Origin: Aquificota bacterium
GTDB lineage: Bacteria > Aquificota > Aquificia > Desulfurobacteriales > DQVG01
DNA: 38,189 nt
Assembly (NCBI GenBank): GCA_027002265.1
Contig: JAMOTM010000033.1
Span: forward strand, 1 to 38,189
Direction: 5' to 3'
In this document: positions 26,874-35,326 of the stretch, in pieces
Position numbering within the stretch: position 1 is the stretch's first letter
How the letters are laid out: each line of letters opens with the position of its first letter
Notes under the pieces: generated by a model
The model's database searches: none
Seen by the model: the letters and a program-made list of their open reading frames with translations, nothing else
Told to the model about the DNA's origin: nothing
Program-made: the position numbers and the translations under genes

Positions 26874-26911
26874 GCACTTCCTCCTTTCTAAATTCACATA
26901 AAATTTAGTGC
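26874..26911 (-). promoter_or_regulatory. rpsL leader: nested stem enclosing the Shine-Dalgarno
   Basis: The mRNA can form GCACT (26911-26907) with AGTGC (26878-26874) as an outer stem and AAATT/AATTT inside (7-bp alternative CTAAATT/AATTTAG, 26908-26902 with 26894-26888). The AGGAGG Shine-Dalgarno (26885-26880) sits in the enclosed loop. Possible translational control of the str operon; it depends on the transcript starting at or before 26911. Confidence 0.35.
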
Positions 26912-26916
26912 CTATT

Positions 26917-26925
26917 ATTTTAACA
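26917..26925 (-). promoter_or_regulatory. rpsL promoter, extended -10 (TGTTAAAAT)
   Basis: Minus-strand TGn-TAAAAT, 46 nt before the rpsL ATG, in the 97-nt gap after the beta-barrel candidate. No clear -35. It predicts a very short leader. Confidence 0.45.
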
Positions 26926-26968
26926 TGTTTTATGAAAATTTTACAGCAAATATAAACTTAATTTGATT

Positions 26969-27544
26969 TTAAAAACTTAAATCTATATCCAAGGCAAATC
27001 CCTTTTGAATACTGCTACTACCTAATGTCAAAAATTTTCTATCTTTGTAGTAAAAGTTTTTTTCCGGGAGATAATATAAATATGCTTGAGGTAATATCAA
27101 AAGATAATGTGTAGGTCTTAAATATAATGTTAATCCAATTCCTCCACCTACTTTCCAATTCCCAGTTTTATAAAGAATTTTTGTAGAATTTTCTAACGTG
27201 ATATGCGCATATCTTGCAATTATAAAAGGAGATAAATAAAGATCCCACAATTTTGTTGGAATAGATATACCTAAATTAATATAACTTTTTGTATACTTAT
27301 AATTTAGATTTTGAGTTTGATTTGAGGTTCCATTTAAAATATACGTAAAAGAACCTTTGTATTCTTTATCCTTAGTTTGACCATATAAAAATAAATATTT
27401 GGGATAAAATATATTTCCAAAAGGACTTTCTATTCCTAATCTATATCCCAAACTTCCATATCCAAGCTTAAAATATATTCTAGCGTAAGATACAGAAATT
27501 ATGAATAATGTTAAAAGTAAAATATTTCTCCCTATTTTTTTCAA
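26969..27544 (-). CDS. Small outer-membrane beta-barrel protein candidate
   Basis: 191 residues with a signal peptide (MKKIGRNILLLTLFIISVSYA, cleavage after SYA). The mature part is rich in aromatic, Gly and Tyr residues in alternating strands (for example YLSPFIIARYAHITL, VGGGIGLTLYLRP, YLLILPQAYLYYL) and ends ALDIDLSF. A C-terminal Phe is the classic outer-membrane insertion signal. About eight strands fit. No family was recognised. It directly follows trpG/pabA, sharing no obvious function with it. Confidence 0.7.
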   Translation of the reverse strand: MKKIGRNILLLTLFIISVSYARIYFKLGYGSLGYRLGIESPFGNIFYPKYLFLYGQTKDKEYKGSFTYILNGTSNQTQNLNYKYTKSYINLGISIPTKLWDLYLSPFIIARYAHITLENSTKILYKTGNWKVGGGIGLTLYLRPTHYLLILPQAYLYYLPEKNFYYKDRKFLTLGSSSIQKGFALDIDLSF

Positions 27545-28234
27545 TTATCTTACCTCTCCTTGTAATTTATAGTTTTTAATATTTCTTACAATATCCATAA
27601 AATTTTTACATATTTTTAAACCTTCTTCGGATAAAATACTTTCCGGATGAAATTGAACTCCAAAAACGGGATACTTACGGTGCTTTATACCCATAATTTC
27701 AAAATTTTCTATATTTTTATTTAAGATTTTTAATGCTCCGGATAAAGAAATGTCTTTACTTTTTAATTCTTCCTCCAAATTTTTATTTTCTATACTAATT
27801 GCAGTAATTTCCAAATCTTTAGGAAGAGAACTTATATCTACAGCTAAAGAGTGATATCTTATTGCATAAAATGGATTTTTTACATTTTTAAATATGTCTT
27901 TTTTATTATGGAAAATATAACTACCTTTCCCATGCATAAGTTTTTTTGCTTTTATTATTTTTCCTCCAAAAGCATAAGCTATACTTTGGTGACCTAAACA
28001 AATTCCAAAAATAGGTTTTTTTGCATAAAAATACTTTATAACTTTAACAGAAATTCCAGCTTCTTTTGGAGTACAAGGGCCCGGAGAAATAATAATCCCA
28101 TCTGGATTAAGATCTTCTATTTCTTTTATAGATATTTCATCATTTCTATAAACTAAAACTTTTTCTCCAAGCTTTTGAAAATATTGAACTAAGTTATATG
28201 TAAAAGAATCGTAATTATCTATCATAAGGAGCAT
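27545..28234 (-). CDS. trpG: Anthranilate/aminodeoxychorismate synthase glutaminase subunit
   Basis: Class I glutamine amidotransferase supplying ammonia for anthranilate (TrpG) or aminodeoxychorismate (PabA). DNYDSFTYNL, ISPGPCTP, GICLGHQSIAYAFGG (nucleophile Cys) and VQFHPES (His, Glu) are all present. At 229 residues it is longer than the usual 190 or so: an insertion of about 30 residues rich in Lys/Glu/Asn follows EITAIS and precedes EIMGIKHRKYP. TrpG and PabA cannot be told apart by sequence, and no trp or pab partner gene is adjacent. Starts ATG within the end of the bamD-like gene; an alternative ATG three codons later is possible. Confidence 0.9.
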   Translation of the reverse strand: MLLMIDNYDSFTYNLVQYFQKLGEKVLVYRNDEISIKEIEDLNPDGIIISPGPCTPKEAGISVKVIKYFYAKKPIFGICLGHQSIAYAFGGKIIKAKKLMHGKGSYIFHNKKDIFKNVKNPFYAIRYHSLAVDISSLPKDLEITAISIENKNLEEELKSKDISLSGALKILNKNIENFEIMGIKHRKYPVFGVQFHPESILSEEGLKICKNFMDIVRNIKNYKLQGEVR

Positions 28235-28974
28235 GATAAACTTTCTACCTCTTTTTTCTTATTTTCTAAATATTTTATTTCATTTTTTAATAGAGAAATC
28301 CAATTTAGATAAATATTCTTGTGTTTTTCGTCTTTTTGTATTTTCTCTTCATATTCCCTTATTTTTTCTTCTCTTTCTTTTATCATTTTATTTATTTGAG
28401 ATATAGCTTTTGGTTTAAGCTCTTTAAATAATTTTTTTATTTCTTTTTTATGTTTGTAAATCTCATCCTTATATTTCTTTTTTCTACACAAATTATAAAG
28501 TCTATCTAAAGCAGCATAATAATTATTTCGTTTTATTTCTTCTTTAACTATGATATATTCATGATTAAACAAAATATTTTTTGCATAGGCTTTAAATTTT
28601 TGAAATTCCTTTTTATATTTTCCATTTGGATATAAAAGTAAATATTTTTTTGAAAGATTGTAAAGCTTTTCTGCAAAATATGGATCATACTCTGGACCAA
28701 AAATAAATTTCTTGTAGCTAATAGCAAGCATATAAAAAACATCTTGGGCATGTGGAGAGTATGGAAAATATTTTAAATAAACTTCAGCCTGAGCTATAAC
28801 ATCTTCATATTTTTTTTCTTTAAAAGATTTTTCTATATTTTTATATAAATTTTTTTCCGAAAAATTTTGAGAAACAAGTTTTAGATCTTCTTTTTGTCCA
28901 CAAGAAAATAAAATAGATGACAAAAGAAAGAAGGTAAGCACAAAAGAATTTTTAAAAAATTCTTTAAGATTCAT
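28222..28974 (-). CDS. BamD-like outer-membrane assembly lipoprotein
   Basis: 250 residues with a lipoprotein signal: hydrophobic VLTFFLLSSILFSC, lipobox LFSC. Two or three TPR units follow (KYEDVIAQAEVYLKYFPYSP, DVFYMLAISYKKF, LYNLSKKYLLLYPNGKYKKE), matching the BamD pattern of pairs ending in YP. The C-terminal third is a Lys/Glu coiled coil (IKEREEKIREYEEKIQKDE) in place of the last BamD TPRs. Likely part of the BAM complex, but a YfgM/YbgF-type TPR lipoprotein is also possible. ATG with AAAGGAG; overlaps pyrC by 11 nt. Confidence 0.75.
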   Translation of the reverse strand: MNLKEFFKNSFVLTFFLLSSILFSCGQKEDLKLVSQNFSEKNLYKNIEKSFKEKKYEDVIAQAEVYLKYFPYSPHAQDVFYMLAISYKKFIFGPEYDPYFAEKLYNLSKKYLLLYPNGKYKKEFQKFKAYAKNILFNHEYIIVKEEIKRNNYYAALDRLYNLCRKKKYKDEIYKHKKEIKKLFKELKPKAISQINKMIKEREEKIREYEEKIQKDEKHKNIYLNWISLLKNEIKYLENKKKEVESLSCSL

Positions 28975-30250
28975 AAACGAGCTCTCCTTTATAAAAAGTT
29001 TTTAAAATTTTCCCTTTCAAAGTTTTTCCTAAAAATGGTGAATTAAATGATTTAGATTTATTAACTTCCCTTGTATAAACCCAAGTTTCATCTGTATTAA
29101 ATACAGTAATATTTGCTAAACTACCCGGTTTTAAATTTCCAATAAAAGGTTTTCCTATAATTTGAGACGGTTTTGTAGAAAGTTTTTCTATAAGCTTTTC
29201 TAAAGATAAATAACCTTCTTCTACAAGCTTTAAGGATAAAGAAAAAGCTGTTTGAAGTCCTATAATTCCAAAAGGAGCTTTCTCAAAAGATATATTTTTT
29301 TCTTTTTCACTATGAGGAGCATGGTCAGTAGCAATTACATCTATAATATTTTCAGATAAAGCCTTCTTTATAGCTTTTACATCATCCTTACTTCTTAAAG
29401 GAGGATTCATTTTTAAATTTGGATCTAAATCTTTCAAAAGCTGTTCTTCACTTAAGGTAAAATGATGTGGAGTAGCTTCAGCTGAAATATTTTCTTTTTT
29501 AAAAACTTTTAAAAGTTTTACTGTTTCTTTTGTAGAAACATGCTGAAGATGGAGTCTAGCTTTAGTCCTTAAAGCTAAAATTATATTTCTATAAGCTCCA
29601 ATAGATTCACACTCATTTAAAATTCCTTTAATTCCATAAAAGGATGAGGCTTTTCCTTCATTTAAATGTCCATCTTCAAAAAGATATTTATCTTCACAAT
29701 GACTAAATACAACAAGATTATATTCCTTTGCCAGCTTCATAGCATTATAAAGAAGTAAGGTATCACTTACATCATTTCCATCGTCCGAAATGCCAACTAT
29801 TAAATCTTTATATTTTTCTTTTAAATATATAAAATCACTTAAAGCTTCTCCTTTTCTACTTCTAGTTATAGTAGTAGCTACATATATTAAACAAGGTAAA
29901 TTTTTTCTTTTTTCATTTATATAAAAAAGAGCAAGTTCATCATCTAAAGGTGGATTTGTATTTGGCATGCAAACCACACTTGTAAATCCACCAGAAATTG
30001 CAGCTAAACTTCCCGTTTCTAAATCCTCTTTGTAAGTAAACCCAGGATCTCTGAAGTGGACGTGAATATCTATAAAACCTGGTGAAAGATAATTTGCTTC
30101 AAGATCTATAACCCTAGAAGCTTCAAAGGAAGAGATATTTTTATCTATCTTTATTATTTTTCCATTTTCTATTAGAATATCTGAAAGTTTATCACCTTTT
30201 AAATTTTGAAGAGGATCTATTATCTTTGCATTTTTTAATAAAATACTCAA
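28964..30250 (-). CDS. pyrC: Dihydroorotase
   Basis: Third step of pyrimidine synthesis, N-carbamoylaspartate to dihydroorotate. Class I type: metal-binding HVHFRDPG, GGFTSVVCMPNTNPP, SHCED, HLQHVST and DVIATDHAPHS, about 428 residues. Start choice is uncertain. A TTG at 30250 gives SILLKNAKIIDPLQN, the usual family beginning, with GGGGGA 4 nt upstream; a TTG at 30262 would add MGDI but lacks a Shine-Dalgarno. Positioned between the triheme cytochrome and the bamD-like gene. Confidence 0.94.
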   Translation of the reverse strand: MSILLKNAKIIDPLQNLKGDKLSDILIENGKIIKIDKNISSFEASRVIDLEANYLSPGFIDIHVHFRDPGFTYKEDLETGSLAAISGGFTSVVCMPNTNPPLDDELALFYINEKRKNLPCLIYVATTITRSRKGEALSDFIYLKEKYKDLIVGISDDGNDVSDTLLLYNAMKLAKEYNLVVFSHCEDKYLFEDGHLNEGKASSFYGIKGILNECESIGAYRNIILALRTKARLHLQHVSTKETVKLLKVFKKENISAEATPHHFTLSEEQLLKDLDPNLKMNPPLRSKDDVKAIKKALSENIIDVIATDHAPHSEKEKNISFEKAPFGIIGLQTAFSLSLKLVEEGYLSLEKLIEKLSTKPSQIIGKPFIGNLKPGSLANITVFNTDETWVYTREVNKSKSFNSPFLGKTLKGKILKTFYKGELVYES

Positions 30251-30273
30251 AATATCCCCCAAAATAGGGCTAA

Positions 30274-30687
30274 TTATTTTTCATAAATAACGATAATGTT
30301 TTTTTCTTTTAAATCTACAGGTTGATGACACTTAGCACAATTTCCATATGTTCCAAAACTTAATTTTCCATTGTGACAATATCCACATCCTTTACCATTA
30401 TTTATATCTTGCATAGTTAAATGAAGAGGTTTTGCAGCTTGAGGGAATATTTTTTGTCTATAATGACAATCTCCACATTTAAGTTTATGTTTAAGGCAAT
30501 GATCCCTATGGGAAAAAACTACGGGATTAGTTCCTTTTACGACAAAAACCAAAGTTTTATTTAAAATTCCACTTTTATTTTTTTGAAAAGCTGCGATAAC
30601 TGCAAAAAGAGCTACTAAGAGGGATATTCCAGCTAAAAATATATATGTTTTTTTATCCTTCTGATGAGTTTGATTTTTTTCCTCCAT
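30274..30687 (-). CDS. Membrane-anchored triheme cytochrome c (c7 type)
   Basis: 137 residues: a cytoplasmic Lys-rich start, one membrane helix (about 14-35, IFLAGISLLVALFAVIAAF), then a periplasmic domain with three CxxCH heme motifs: CGDCH (71-75), CGYCH (101-105) and CAKCH (117-121). His60 and His63 (FSHRDH), His67 and His89 are candidates for the distal heme ligands. The FSHRDHC opening is typical of the cytochrome c7/c3 superfamily, used for low-potential electron transfer in sulfur-, iron- or H2-using bacteria. It is a single gene with no adjacent redox partner. AGGAGG lies 9 nt before the ATG. Confidence 0.9.
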   Translation of the reverse strand: MEEKNQTHQKDKKTYIFLAGISLLVALFAVIAAFQKNKSGILNKTLVFVVKGTNPVVFSHRDHCLKHKLKCGDCHYRQKIFPQAAKPLHLTMQDINNGKGCGYCHNGKLSFGTYGNCAKCHQPVDLKEKNIIVIYEK

Positions 30688-30695
30688 GAAAAATA

Positions 30696-30724
30696 GCCTC
30701 CTAAAAGGGAGGCCAAGGCCTCCC
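30696..30724 (-). terminator. rplQ terminator overlapping an SD-sequestering hairpin
   Basis: After rplQ the mRNA has GGGAGGC, CTTG, GCCTCCC, then TTTT: a strong stem and short U-tract. The second arm (GCCTCC, 30713-30708) can instead pair with GGAGGC (30701-30696), which contains the Shine-Dalgarno of the cytochrome gene. The two hairpins exclude each other. Confidence 0.7.
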
Positions 30725-30732
30725 GAAATATT

Positions 30733-31185
30733 TTAAGATTCTTTATTTTCTTGTATTTCCTGAGCAACCTCTAAATTAGATTCTTTTCCCATATTTCTAA
30801 CTTCTTCAGGAGTAAGACCAGTTAAAAGAACAACTGCGGTTTCAGCTTGATCTCCTACTCTTCTTCTAAATTTTAAAACACGGGTATATCCACCATTTCT
30901 ATTTTCAAATTTTGGAGCAATATGATGAATTAATTTCCAAGCTACATCTTTTTTAGTTAAAGTTCCAAGAATTTTTCTTATTCTAGTTAATCTTTTCTTT
31001 TCATCCTTATTAGCTTGTTTAGCCCAAGTAATAATTCTATCTGCAAATCTAGAAAGTTCTTTTGCTCTTGCTACGGTAGTTTCTACTTTTCCATGTTCAA
31101 AAAGAGCAGTTGCCATTCCTCTAAGCATTAAAAGCCTATGCTCGGTTGGTCTTCCAAGTTTTTTGTATCCTTTTCTATGTCTCAT
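30733..31185 (-). CDS. rplQ: 50S ribosomal protein L17
   Basis: Large-subunit protein at the tunnel exit. MRHRKGYKKLGRPTEHRLLM and the TTVARAKELSRFADRIIT block are diagnostic. 150 residues with an acidic C-terminal extension (EVAQEIQENKES) beyond the usual core of about 120. Starts 2 nt after rpoA. Confidence 0.98.
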   Translation of the reverse strand: MRHRKGYKKLGRPTEHRLLMLRGMATALFEHGKVETTVARAKELSRFADRIITWAKQANKDEKKRLTRIRKILGTLTKKDVAWKLIHHIAPKFENRNGGYTRVLKFRRRVGDQAETAVVLLTGLTPEEVRNMGKESNLEVAQEIQENKES

Positions 31186-31187
31186 TT

Positions 31188-32126
31188 TTATTTAACCTCC
31201 AATCCAAGCTTTACTAGAAACTTTCTTATTTCCTCTAAAGATTTCTTTCCGAGACCCTCTATTTGTTCTATTTCTTTCATATCTTTTTGAATTAAATCTC
31301 TAACAGTAAGAATTCCCGCTTCTCTAAGTTTTTTAAGAGGTCTTCCTTTAAGACCGGCTTCCTCTAAAGTCTTGTTAAGAATTTCCTCTGATGGACCTTC
31401 CTTTTCTTTTTGAGATGCAGTTTCAAGTTTAGTTTCACAAAGTTTGTCCGCAATTAAAGTAAAGTGATCGGTTAGAATTTTACAAGCTTCACCTAAAGCT
31501 TCTTTTGGAGTTACAGAACCATCTGTCCAAATTTCAAGTTCAAGACGATTATAATCTGTTTTATCTCCTACTCTTGCATCAGAAACATGAAATGCAACTT
31601 TCTTTACAGGAGAAAAATCGGCATCTAAAGCTATCCATCCAGCTGCACTAATTTCAAGTTCTTTTTGAATATCTTCGGCAAGAACATATCCCTTTCCTTT
31701 ATCAACTCTTAGTTGAAACTCTAACTTTCCACCTTCTTCTAAATGTGCAATTACTTGGTTTGGAGTAAGAAGCTCAACTTGAGACGGAAGTTTTAAATCT
31801 TTTGCAGTAACTACTCCCGGTCCTTCCTTTTCACATTCAATAAAGTAAGGTCCTTCTCCATGAAGCTTAAAACGAAGTTTCTTGAGATTTAAAATAATTT
31901 CAACTAAATCTTCTCTCACGCCCGGTAAAGTAGTAAACTCGTGAAGAGCACCCTCAAATTTAACTGCTGTAGGAGCAGCTCCACGAATAGAAGAAAGTAA
32001 AACTCTTCTTAAACTATTTCCAATAGTTACACCGTATCCTTTCTCTAAAGGTTCAATTACACATTTTCCGTAAGTAGGAGTTTCTTCTTCCCACTTTAAA
32101 GTAGTGGGCATTATAAATTTAATCAT
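31188..32126 (-). CDS. rpoA: RNA polymerase alpha subunit
   Basis: 312 residues. The N-terminal dimerisation domain has YGVTIGNSLRRVLLSSIRGAA; the C-terminal DNA- and activator-binding domain (about 245-312) has LKKLREAGILTVRDLIQ and IEGLGKKSLEEIRKFL. The ATG at 32126 is favoured by AAGGAGG 10 nt upstream over an internal ATG five codons on. A short hairpin separates it from rpsD. Confidence 0.99.
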   Translation of the reverse strand: MIKFIMPTTLKWEEETPTYGKCVIEPLEKGYGVTIGNSLRRVLLSSIRGAAPTAVKFEGALHEFTTLPGVREDLVEIILNLKKLRFKLHGEGPYFIECEKEGPGVVTAKDLKLPSQVELLTPNQVIAHLEEGGKLEFQLRVDKGKGYVLAEDIQKELEISAAGWIALDADFSPVKKVAFHVSDARVGDKTDYNRLELEIWTDGSVTPKEALGEACKILTDHFTLIADKLCETKLETASQKEKEGPSEEILNKTLEEAGLKGRPLKKLREAGILTVRDLIQKDMKEIEQIEGLGKKSLEEIRKFLVKLGLEVK

Positions 32127-32166
32127 GACGTGCAGGCCTCCTTAAATCTAAGTAAAAAGTAAAAAA

Positions 32167-32185
32167 GGAAGCCCATAGAGGGCTT
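32167..32185 (-). terminator. Internal terminator/attenuator between rpsD and rpoA
   Basis: In the mRNA GAAGCCC-TCTAT-GGGCTTC forms a 7-bp stem followed by CTTTTTACTTTTTAC, just after the rpsD stop and about 40 nt before rpoA. It fits an intrinsic terminator, probably leaky, lowering rpoA-rplQ relative to the ribosomal genes. Confidence 0.7.
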
Positions 32186-32189
32186 CATA

Positions 32190-32822
32190 TTATTTAGAAT
32201 AGAGCTCAACGATTAAGTGATCTTCTACTGGAATTTCAACTTCTTCTCTAGTAGGTTCAGCTTTAACAATAGCTTTAAAGTTTTCTCTATCAACTTCTAT
32301 CCAAGAAGGAACTCCTCTTTTATCAGAAAGTTCAAACCAAGCTTTTTTAACATCTGGAATTTCCTTAGTTTTATCTTTTATAGTAATAACATCTCCAGGC
32401 TTTACTTGATAAGAAGGTCTATCTACTTTTTTTCCATTAACAAGTACGTGACCATGTACTACAAGTTGACGAGCATGTCTATGAGAAGTCGCAAATCCAG
32501 CTCTATATACAACATTATCAAGTCTACTTTCTAAAAGTTTAAGTAAGTTGTCACCTGTTCTACCTTTCATACGGGTAGCTTTATCAAAGTATCTAATGAA
32601 CTGCTCTTCTCTTACTCCATAATAGAATTTAACTTTTTGTTTTTCCATAAGTTGGCGAGCATAATAAGAAAGCTTTCTTCTTCCTTCTCTTCCATGTTGA
32701 CCTGGAGGATAAGGTCTTCTATCTAAAATAGATTTTCCTTTTAAAGATTTTTCTTCTCCAACATATATATTACAACCAAGTCTTCTTGCTATTCTCCACT
32801 TAGGTCCAGTATATCTTCCCAT
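32190..32822 (-). CDS. rpsD: 30S ribosomal protein S4
   Basis: Assembly-initiating 30S protein. 210 residues starting [36 protein letters not shown] and the S4 RNA-binding domain [20 protein letters not shown] are clear. Only one of the zinc-ligand cysteines remains near the N-terminus, so this is the zinc-free form. The ATG overlaps the rpsK stop (TAATG). In E. coli S4 represses this operon; no such leader was identified here. Confidence 0.98.
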   Translation of the reverse strand: MGRYTGPKWRIARRLGCNIYVGEEKSLKGKSILDRRPYPPGQHGREGRRKLSYYARQLMEKQKVKFYYGVREEQFIRYFDKATRMKGRTGDNLLKLLESRLDNVVYRAGFATSHRHARQLVVHGHVLVNGKKVDRPSYQVKPGDVITIKDKTKEIPDVKKAWFELSDKRGVPSWIEVDRENFKAIVKAEPTREEVEIPVEDHLIVELYSK

Positions 32823-33208
32823 TATACCCTCCTTCTTTTCGGTGGTCTACACCCGTCATGAGGTAAAGGTGTAACATCTCTTAATACTTTAACATTTAAA
32901 ATATTTGCGATTGTTCTAATTGCAGTTTCCCTTCCAGGACCATTACCTTTTACTCTTATTTCAACATCTTGAACACCAAATTCTTTCTTAGCTTTATTAG
33001 CAGCTTTTTCTGCTGCAAGTTGAGCTGCATAGGGAGTTCCTTTTTTAGTTCCCTTATATCCAATGGTTCCACCGGATGCCCAACAAAGAGTATTTCCATG
33101 AGGATCAGTAATGGTAACTATTGTATTATTATATGTAGCTTGTATATATGCTAATGCAAAAGGCACTGTTTTTTTCTGTTTTTTCTTTCTAGAAGTTTTA
33201 GCAGCCAT
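32822..33208 (-). CDS. rpsK: 30S ribosomal protein S11
   Basis: Platform protein of the 30S subunit. 128 residues with [31 protein letters not shown] and the C-terminal [18 protein letters not shown]. Lys-rich start ([10 protein letters not shown]). 21 nt after rpsM. Confidence 0.99.
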   Translation of the reverse strand: MAAKTSRKKKQKKTVPFALAYIQATYNNTIVTITDPHGNTLCWASGGTIGYKGTKKGTPYAAQLAAEKAANKAKKEFGVQDVEIRVKGNGPGRETAIRTIANILNVKVLRDVTPLPHDGCRPPKRRRV

Positions 33209-33229
33209 AAGCTAACCTCCAAATTTAAA

Positions 33230-33610
33230 TTACTTTTTAGTAGCTTTCTTTTTACCAGGAACAGTTTTTCTTGGCCCTTTTCTGGTTCTTGCGTTAGTCC
33301 TTGTTCTTTGACCTCTAACTGGGAGACCAAGTTTATGTCTAATTCCACGGTAACATCCAATATCGATAAGTCTTCTAATATTCATAGCAATTTCTTTTCT
33401 AAGTTCTCCTTCTACCTTGTATTCATTTTCTACAATCTGACGAATTCTTGCAATCTCTTCTTGAGTAAGCTCTCTTACTCTCTTTTCTGGGTCCACCCCG
33501 GCTTTTTCACAAATTTTAAATCCGGACTTTATCCCAATTCCATAAATGTAAGCTAAAGAGTAAGGAACTTTTTTATCTTCCGGAATATCAACCCCAGCTA
33601 TTCTTGGCAT
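33230..33610 (-). CDS. rpsM: 30S ribosomal protein S13
   Basis: Head protein contacting the 50S subunit. 126 residues: [19 protein letters not shown] start, [19 protein letters not shown] and the basic tail [16 protein letters not shown] that contacts the P-site tRNA. Confidence 0.99.
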   Translation of the reverse strand: MPRIAGVDIPEDKKVPYSLAYIYGIGIKSGFKICEKAGVDPEKRVRELTQEEIARIRQIVENEYKVEGELRKEIAMNIRRLIDIGCYRGIRHKLGLPVRGQRTRTNARTRKGPRKTVPGKKKATKK

Positions 33611-33624
33611 TTTACCCTCCTAAA

Positions 33625-33741
33625 TTATCTTCCTTGTCTCTGTTTGTGTTTTGGATTTTCGCAAATTACGTAAACTACACCCTTTCTTCTTACTATTTTA
33701 CATTTTGGGCAAATCTTTTTTACTGAAGGTCTAACTTTCAT
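33625..33741 (-). CDS. rpmJ: 50S ribosomal protein L36
   Basis: A 38-residue protein: [20 protein letters not shown], then [18 protein letters not shown]. The zinc ligands C11, C14, C27 and H32 are kept, so it is the zinc-binding (C+) form. ATG preceded by GGAGGG. Position between infA and rpsM is the standard one. Confidence 0.98.
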   Translation of the reverse strand: MKVRPSVKKICPKCKIVRRKGVVYVICENPKHKQRQGR

Positions 33742-33751
33742 TTTTCCCTCC

Positions 33752-33970
33752 TTATCCCTTTCTATAAACTATTCTTCCACGTGTCAAATCATAGGGAGAA
33801 AGTTCTACGATAACTTTATCTCCTGGCAAAATTCTTATATAATGAACTCTCATTTTTCCAGAAACGTGAGCTAAAACTTCATGTCCATTTTCAAGTTTTA
33901 CTCTAAACATTGCATTAGGTAAAGCTTCTACAACCTCACCTTCCACTTGAATTCCTTTTTCTTTAGCCAT
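33752..33970 (-). CDS. infA: Translation initiation factor IF-1
   Basis: 72-residue OB-fold protein covering the A site during initiation. [20 protein letters not shown], then [20 protein letters not shown] and [13 protein letters not shown] are standard. Overlaps the map stop by 8 nt, so translation is likely coupled. Confidence 0.99.
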   Translation of the reverse strand: MAKEKGIQVEGEVVEALPNAMFRVKLENGHEVLAHVSGKMRVHYIRILPGDKVIVELSPYDLTRGRIVYRKG

Positions 33971-34739
33971 TTATAAATTCCTCCCAAGGAGTTAAAATTA
34001 AAGTCTCTCCTTCTAATATAGCGATTGTATGCTCAAAGTGAGCAGATATTTTACCATCTTTAGTAACTACTGTCCAGCCGTCTCTTTTTGTTCTCACTTT
34101 ATGTCGTCCAGCTGTTACCATAGGTTCTATAGCTAAAACCATTCCCTCTTTTAAGGTTATTTTATCCCCATATGGTGTAGGATAATTAAATACATGTGGT
34201 TCTTCGTGTAAATTTTTTCCTATTCCGTGCCCAGCATATTCCCTCAAAACATCAAAGTTAAACTTGGACACATAATTATATACCGCTTTCCCAATATCAC
34301 TAAGTTTATTTCCCGGTCGAGCAACTTTTATAGCTTCGTAAAGAGATTGTTTTGTAACATCTATAAGTTTTTTTGCAAGAGGAGAAATCTTTCCAACACC
34401 TACGGTAATAGCCGCATCCCCATAATATCCATCTAAATAAGCTCCAAAATCAAGCTTTACAATATCTCCCTCTTTTAATCTTCTTGTTTTAGAAGGAATT
34501 CCATGGATAACCTCATTATTTACAGATATACAAATATTTGCAGGGAAACCTCTGTAGTTATAAAAAGCACATTTTGCTCCTAATTTTTCACAGGTCTCTT
34601 TTGCTATTCTATCTAGCTCATAGGTAGTAATGCCTTCTTTAATTGCATTTGCTACTTCACCTAAAACTGTAGCTACTATTTTTCCAGCTTTTTTAATTTT
34701 TTTTATATCTTCCTCTGTATAAATATTTATATTTGCCAT
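33963..34739 (-). CDS. map: Methionine aminopeptidase type I
   Basis: Removes the initiator Met from nascent proteins. Metal ligands are in [16 protein letters not shown] (two Asp), [12 protein letters not shown] (His), AIEPM (Glu) and a final Glu-His pair FEHT. The start is placed at the ATG at 34739 ([12 protein letters not shown], 258 residues), 1 nt after the adk stop; a TTG at 34763 would extend into adk with no Shine-Dalgarno. Follows the common order adk-map-infA. Confidence 0.97.
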   Translation of the reverse strand: MANINIYTEEDIKKIKKAGKIVATVLGEVANAIKEGITTYELDRIAKETCEKLGAKCAFYNYRGFPANICISVNNEVIHGIPSKTRRLKEGDIVKLDFGAYLDGYYGDAAITVGVGKISPLAKKLIDVTKQSLYEAIKVARPGNKLSDIGKAVYNYVSKFNFDVLREYAGHGIGKNLHEEPHVFNYPTPYGDKITLKEGMVLAIEPMVTAGRHKVRTKRDGWTVVTKDGKISAHFEHTIAILEGETLILTPWEEFING

Positions 34740-34740
34740 T

Positions 34741-35298
34741 TTATAGCCCCAAAGCTTTTTCAATTCTTTTTGTAACTTCCTCTATATCTCCAAGACCATC
34801 AACTTTTACTAAAATTCCTTTTTCTTCATAGTAAGTAATAACTGGAGCAGTTTTTTCGTAATATACTTTAAGTCTATTTTTAATTACTTCTTCTGTATCG
34901 TCCTCTCTACCTCTTGCAAGCATTCTTTTGATAAGTTCTTCATCCGGTACATCTAAAAAGAGAACCTTATCTAAGTTAATTCCAAGTTCTTTTAACATTT
35001 CTTCAAACGCTTTTGCTTGATTTAAAGTTCTCGGAAAGCCATCTAAAATAAATCCTTTTTCCTTTGCATTAACTTTTAAAAGAGCTTCTTTAATAATTCC
35101 AGTTACTATTTCATCTGGGACAAGCTCTCCTTTATCCATATACTCTTTTGCAATTTTTCCAAGTTCCGTTTGATTTTTAACAGCCTCTCTTAAAATATCT
35201 CCTAAAACAATAAGAGGAATGCCATATTTTTCCGCAATAATTTTAGCTTGAGTTCCTTTTCCTGCTCCTGGAGGTCCTAAAAATACTACTTTTATCAT
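34741..35298 (-). CDS. adk: Adenylate kinase (short-LID form)
   Basis: Interconverts ATP + AMP and 2 ADP. P-loop GPPGAGKGTQA, AMP-binding LGDILREAV, GFILDGFPRT. 185 residues with a minimal LID (ARGREDDTEEVI), lacking the zinc-binding insert of long forms. ATG start, with GGAGGA upstream. It is normally next to secY; here an Rpn gene lies between. Confidence 0.98.
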   Translation of the reverse strand: MIKVVFLGPPGAGKGTQAKIIAEKYGIPLIVLGDILREAVKNQTELGKIAKEYMDKGELVPDEIVTGIIKEALLKVNAKEKGFILDGFPRTLNQAKAFEEMLKELGINLDKVLFLDVPDEELIKRMLARGREDDTEEVIKNRLKVYYEKTAPVITYYEEKGILVKVDGLGDIEEVTKRIEKALGL

Positions 35299-35326
35299 TT
35301 GATTTTCCTCCTTTTTATAGAAATTT

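Noticed and set aside
26872-26877. GTG start for S12
   Set aside because: Only 2 nt from AGGAGG; the ATG at 26871 has 8-nt spacing and matches the family N-terminus.
32217-32534. 105-codon open frame opposite rpsD
   Set aside because: Complement of a conserved ribosomal gene; Phe/Ser-rich composition is the usual shadow of Lys/Glu-rich coding.
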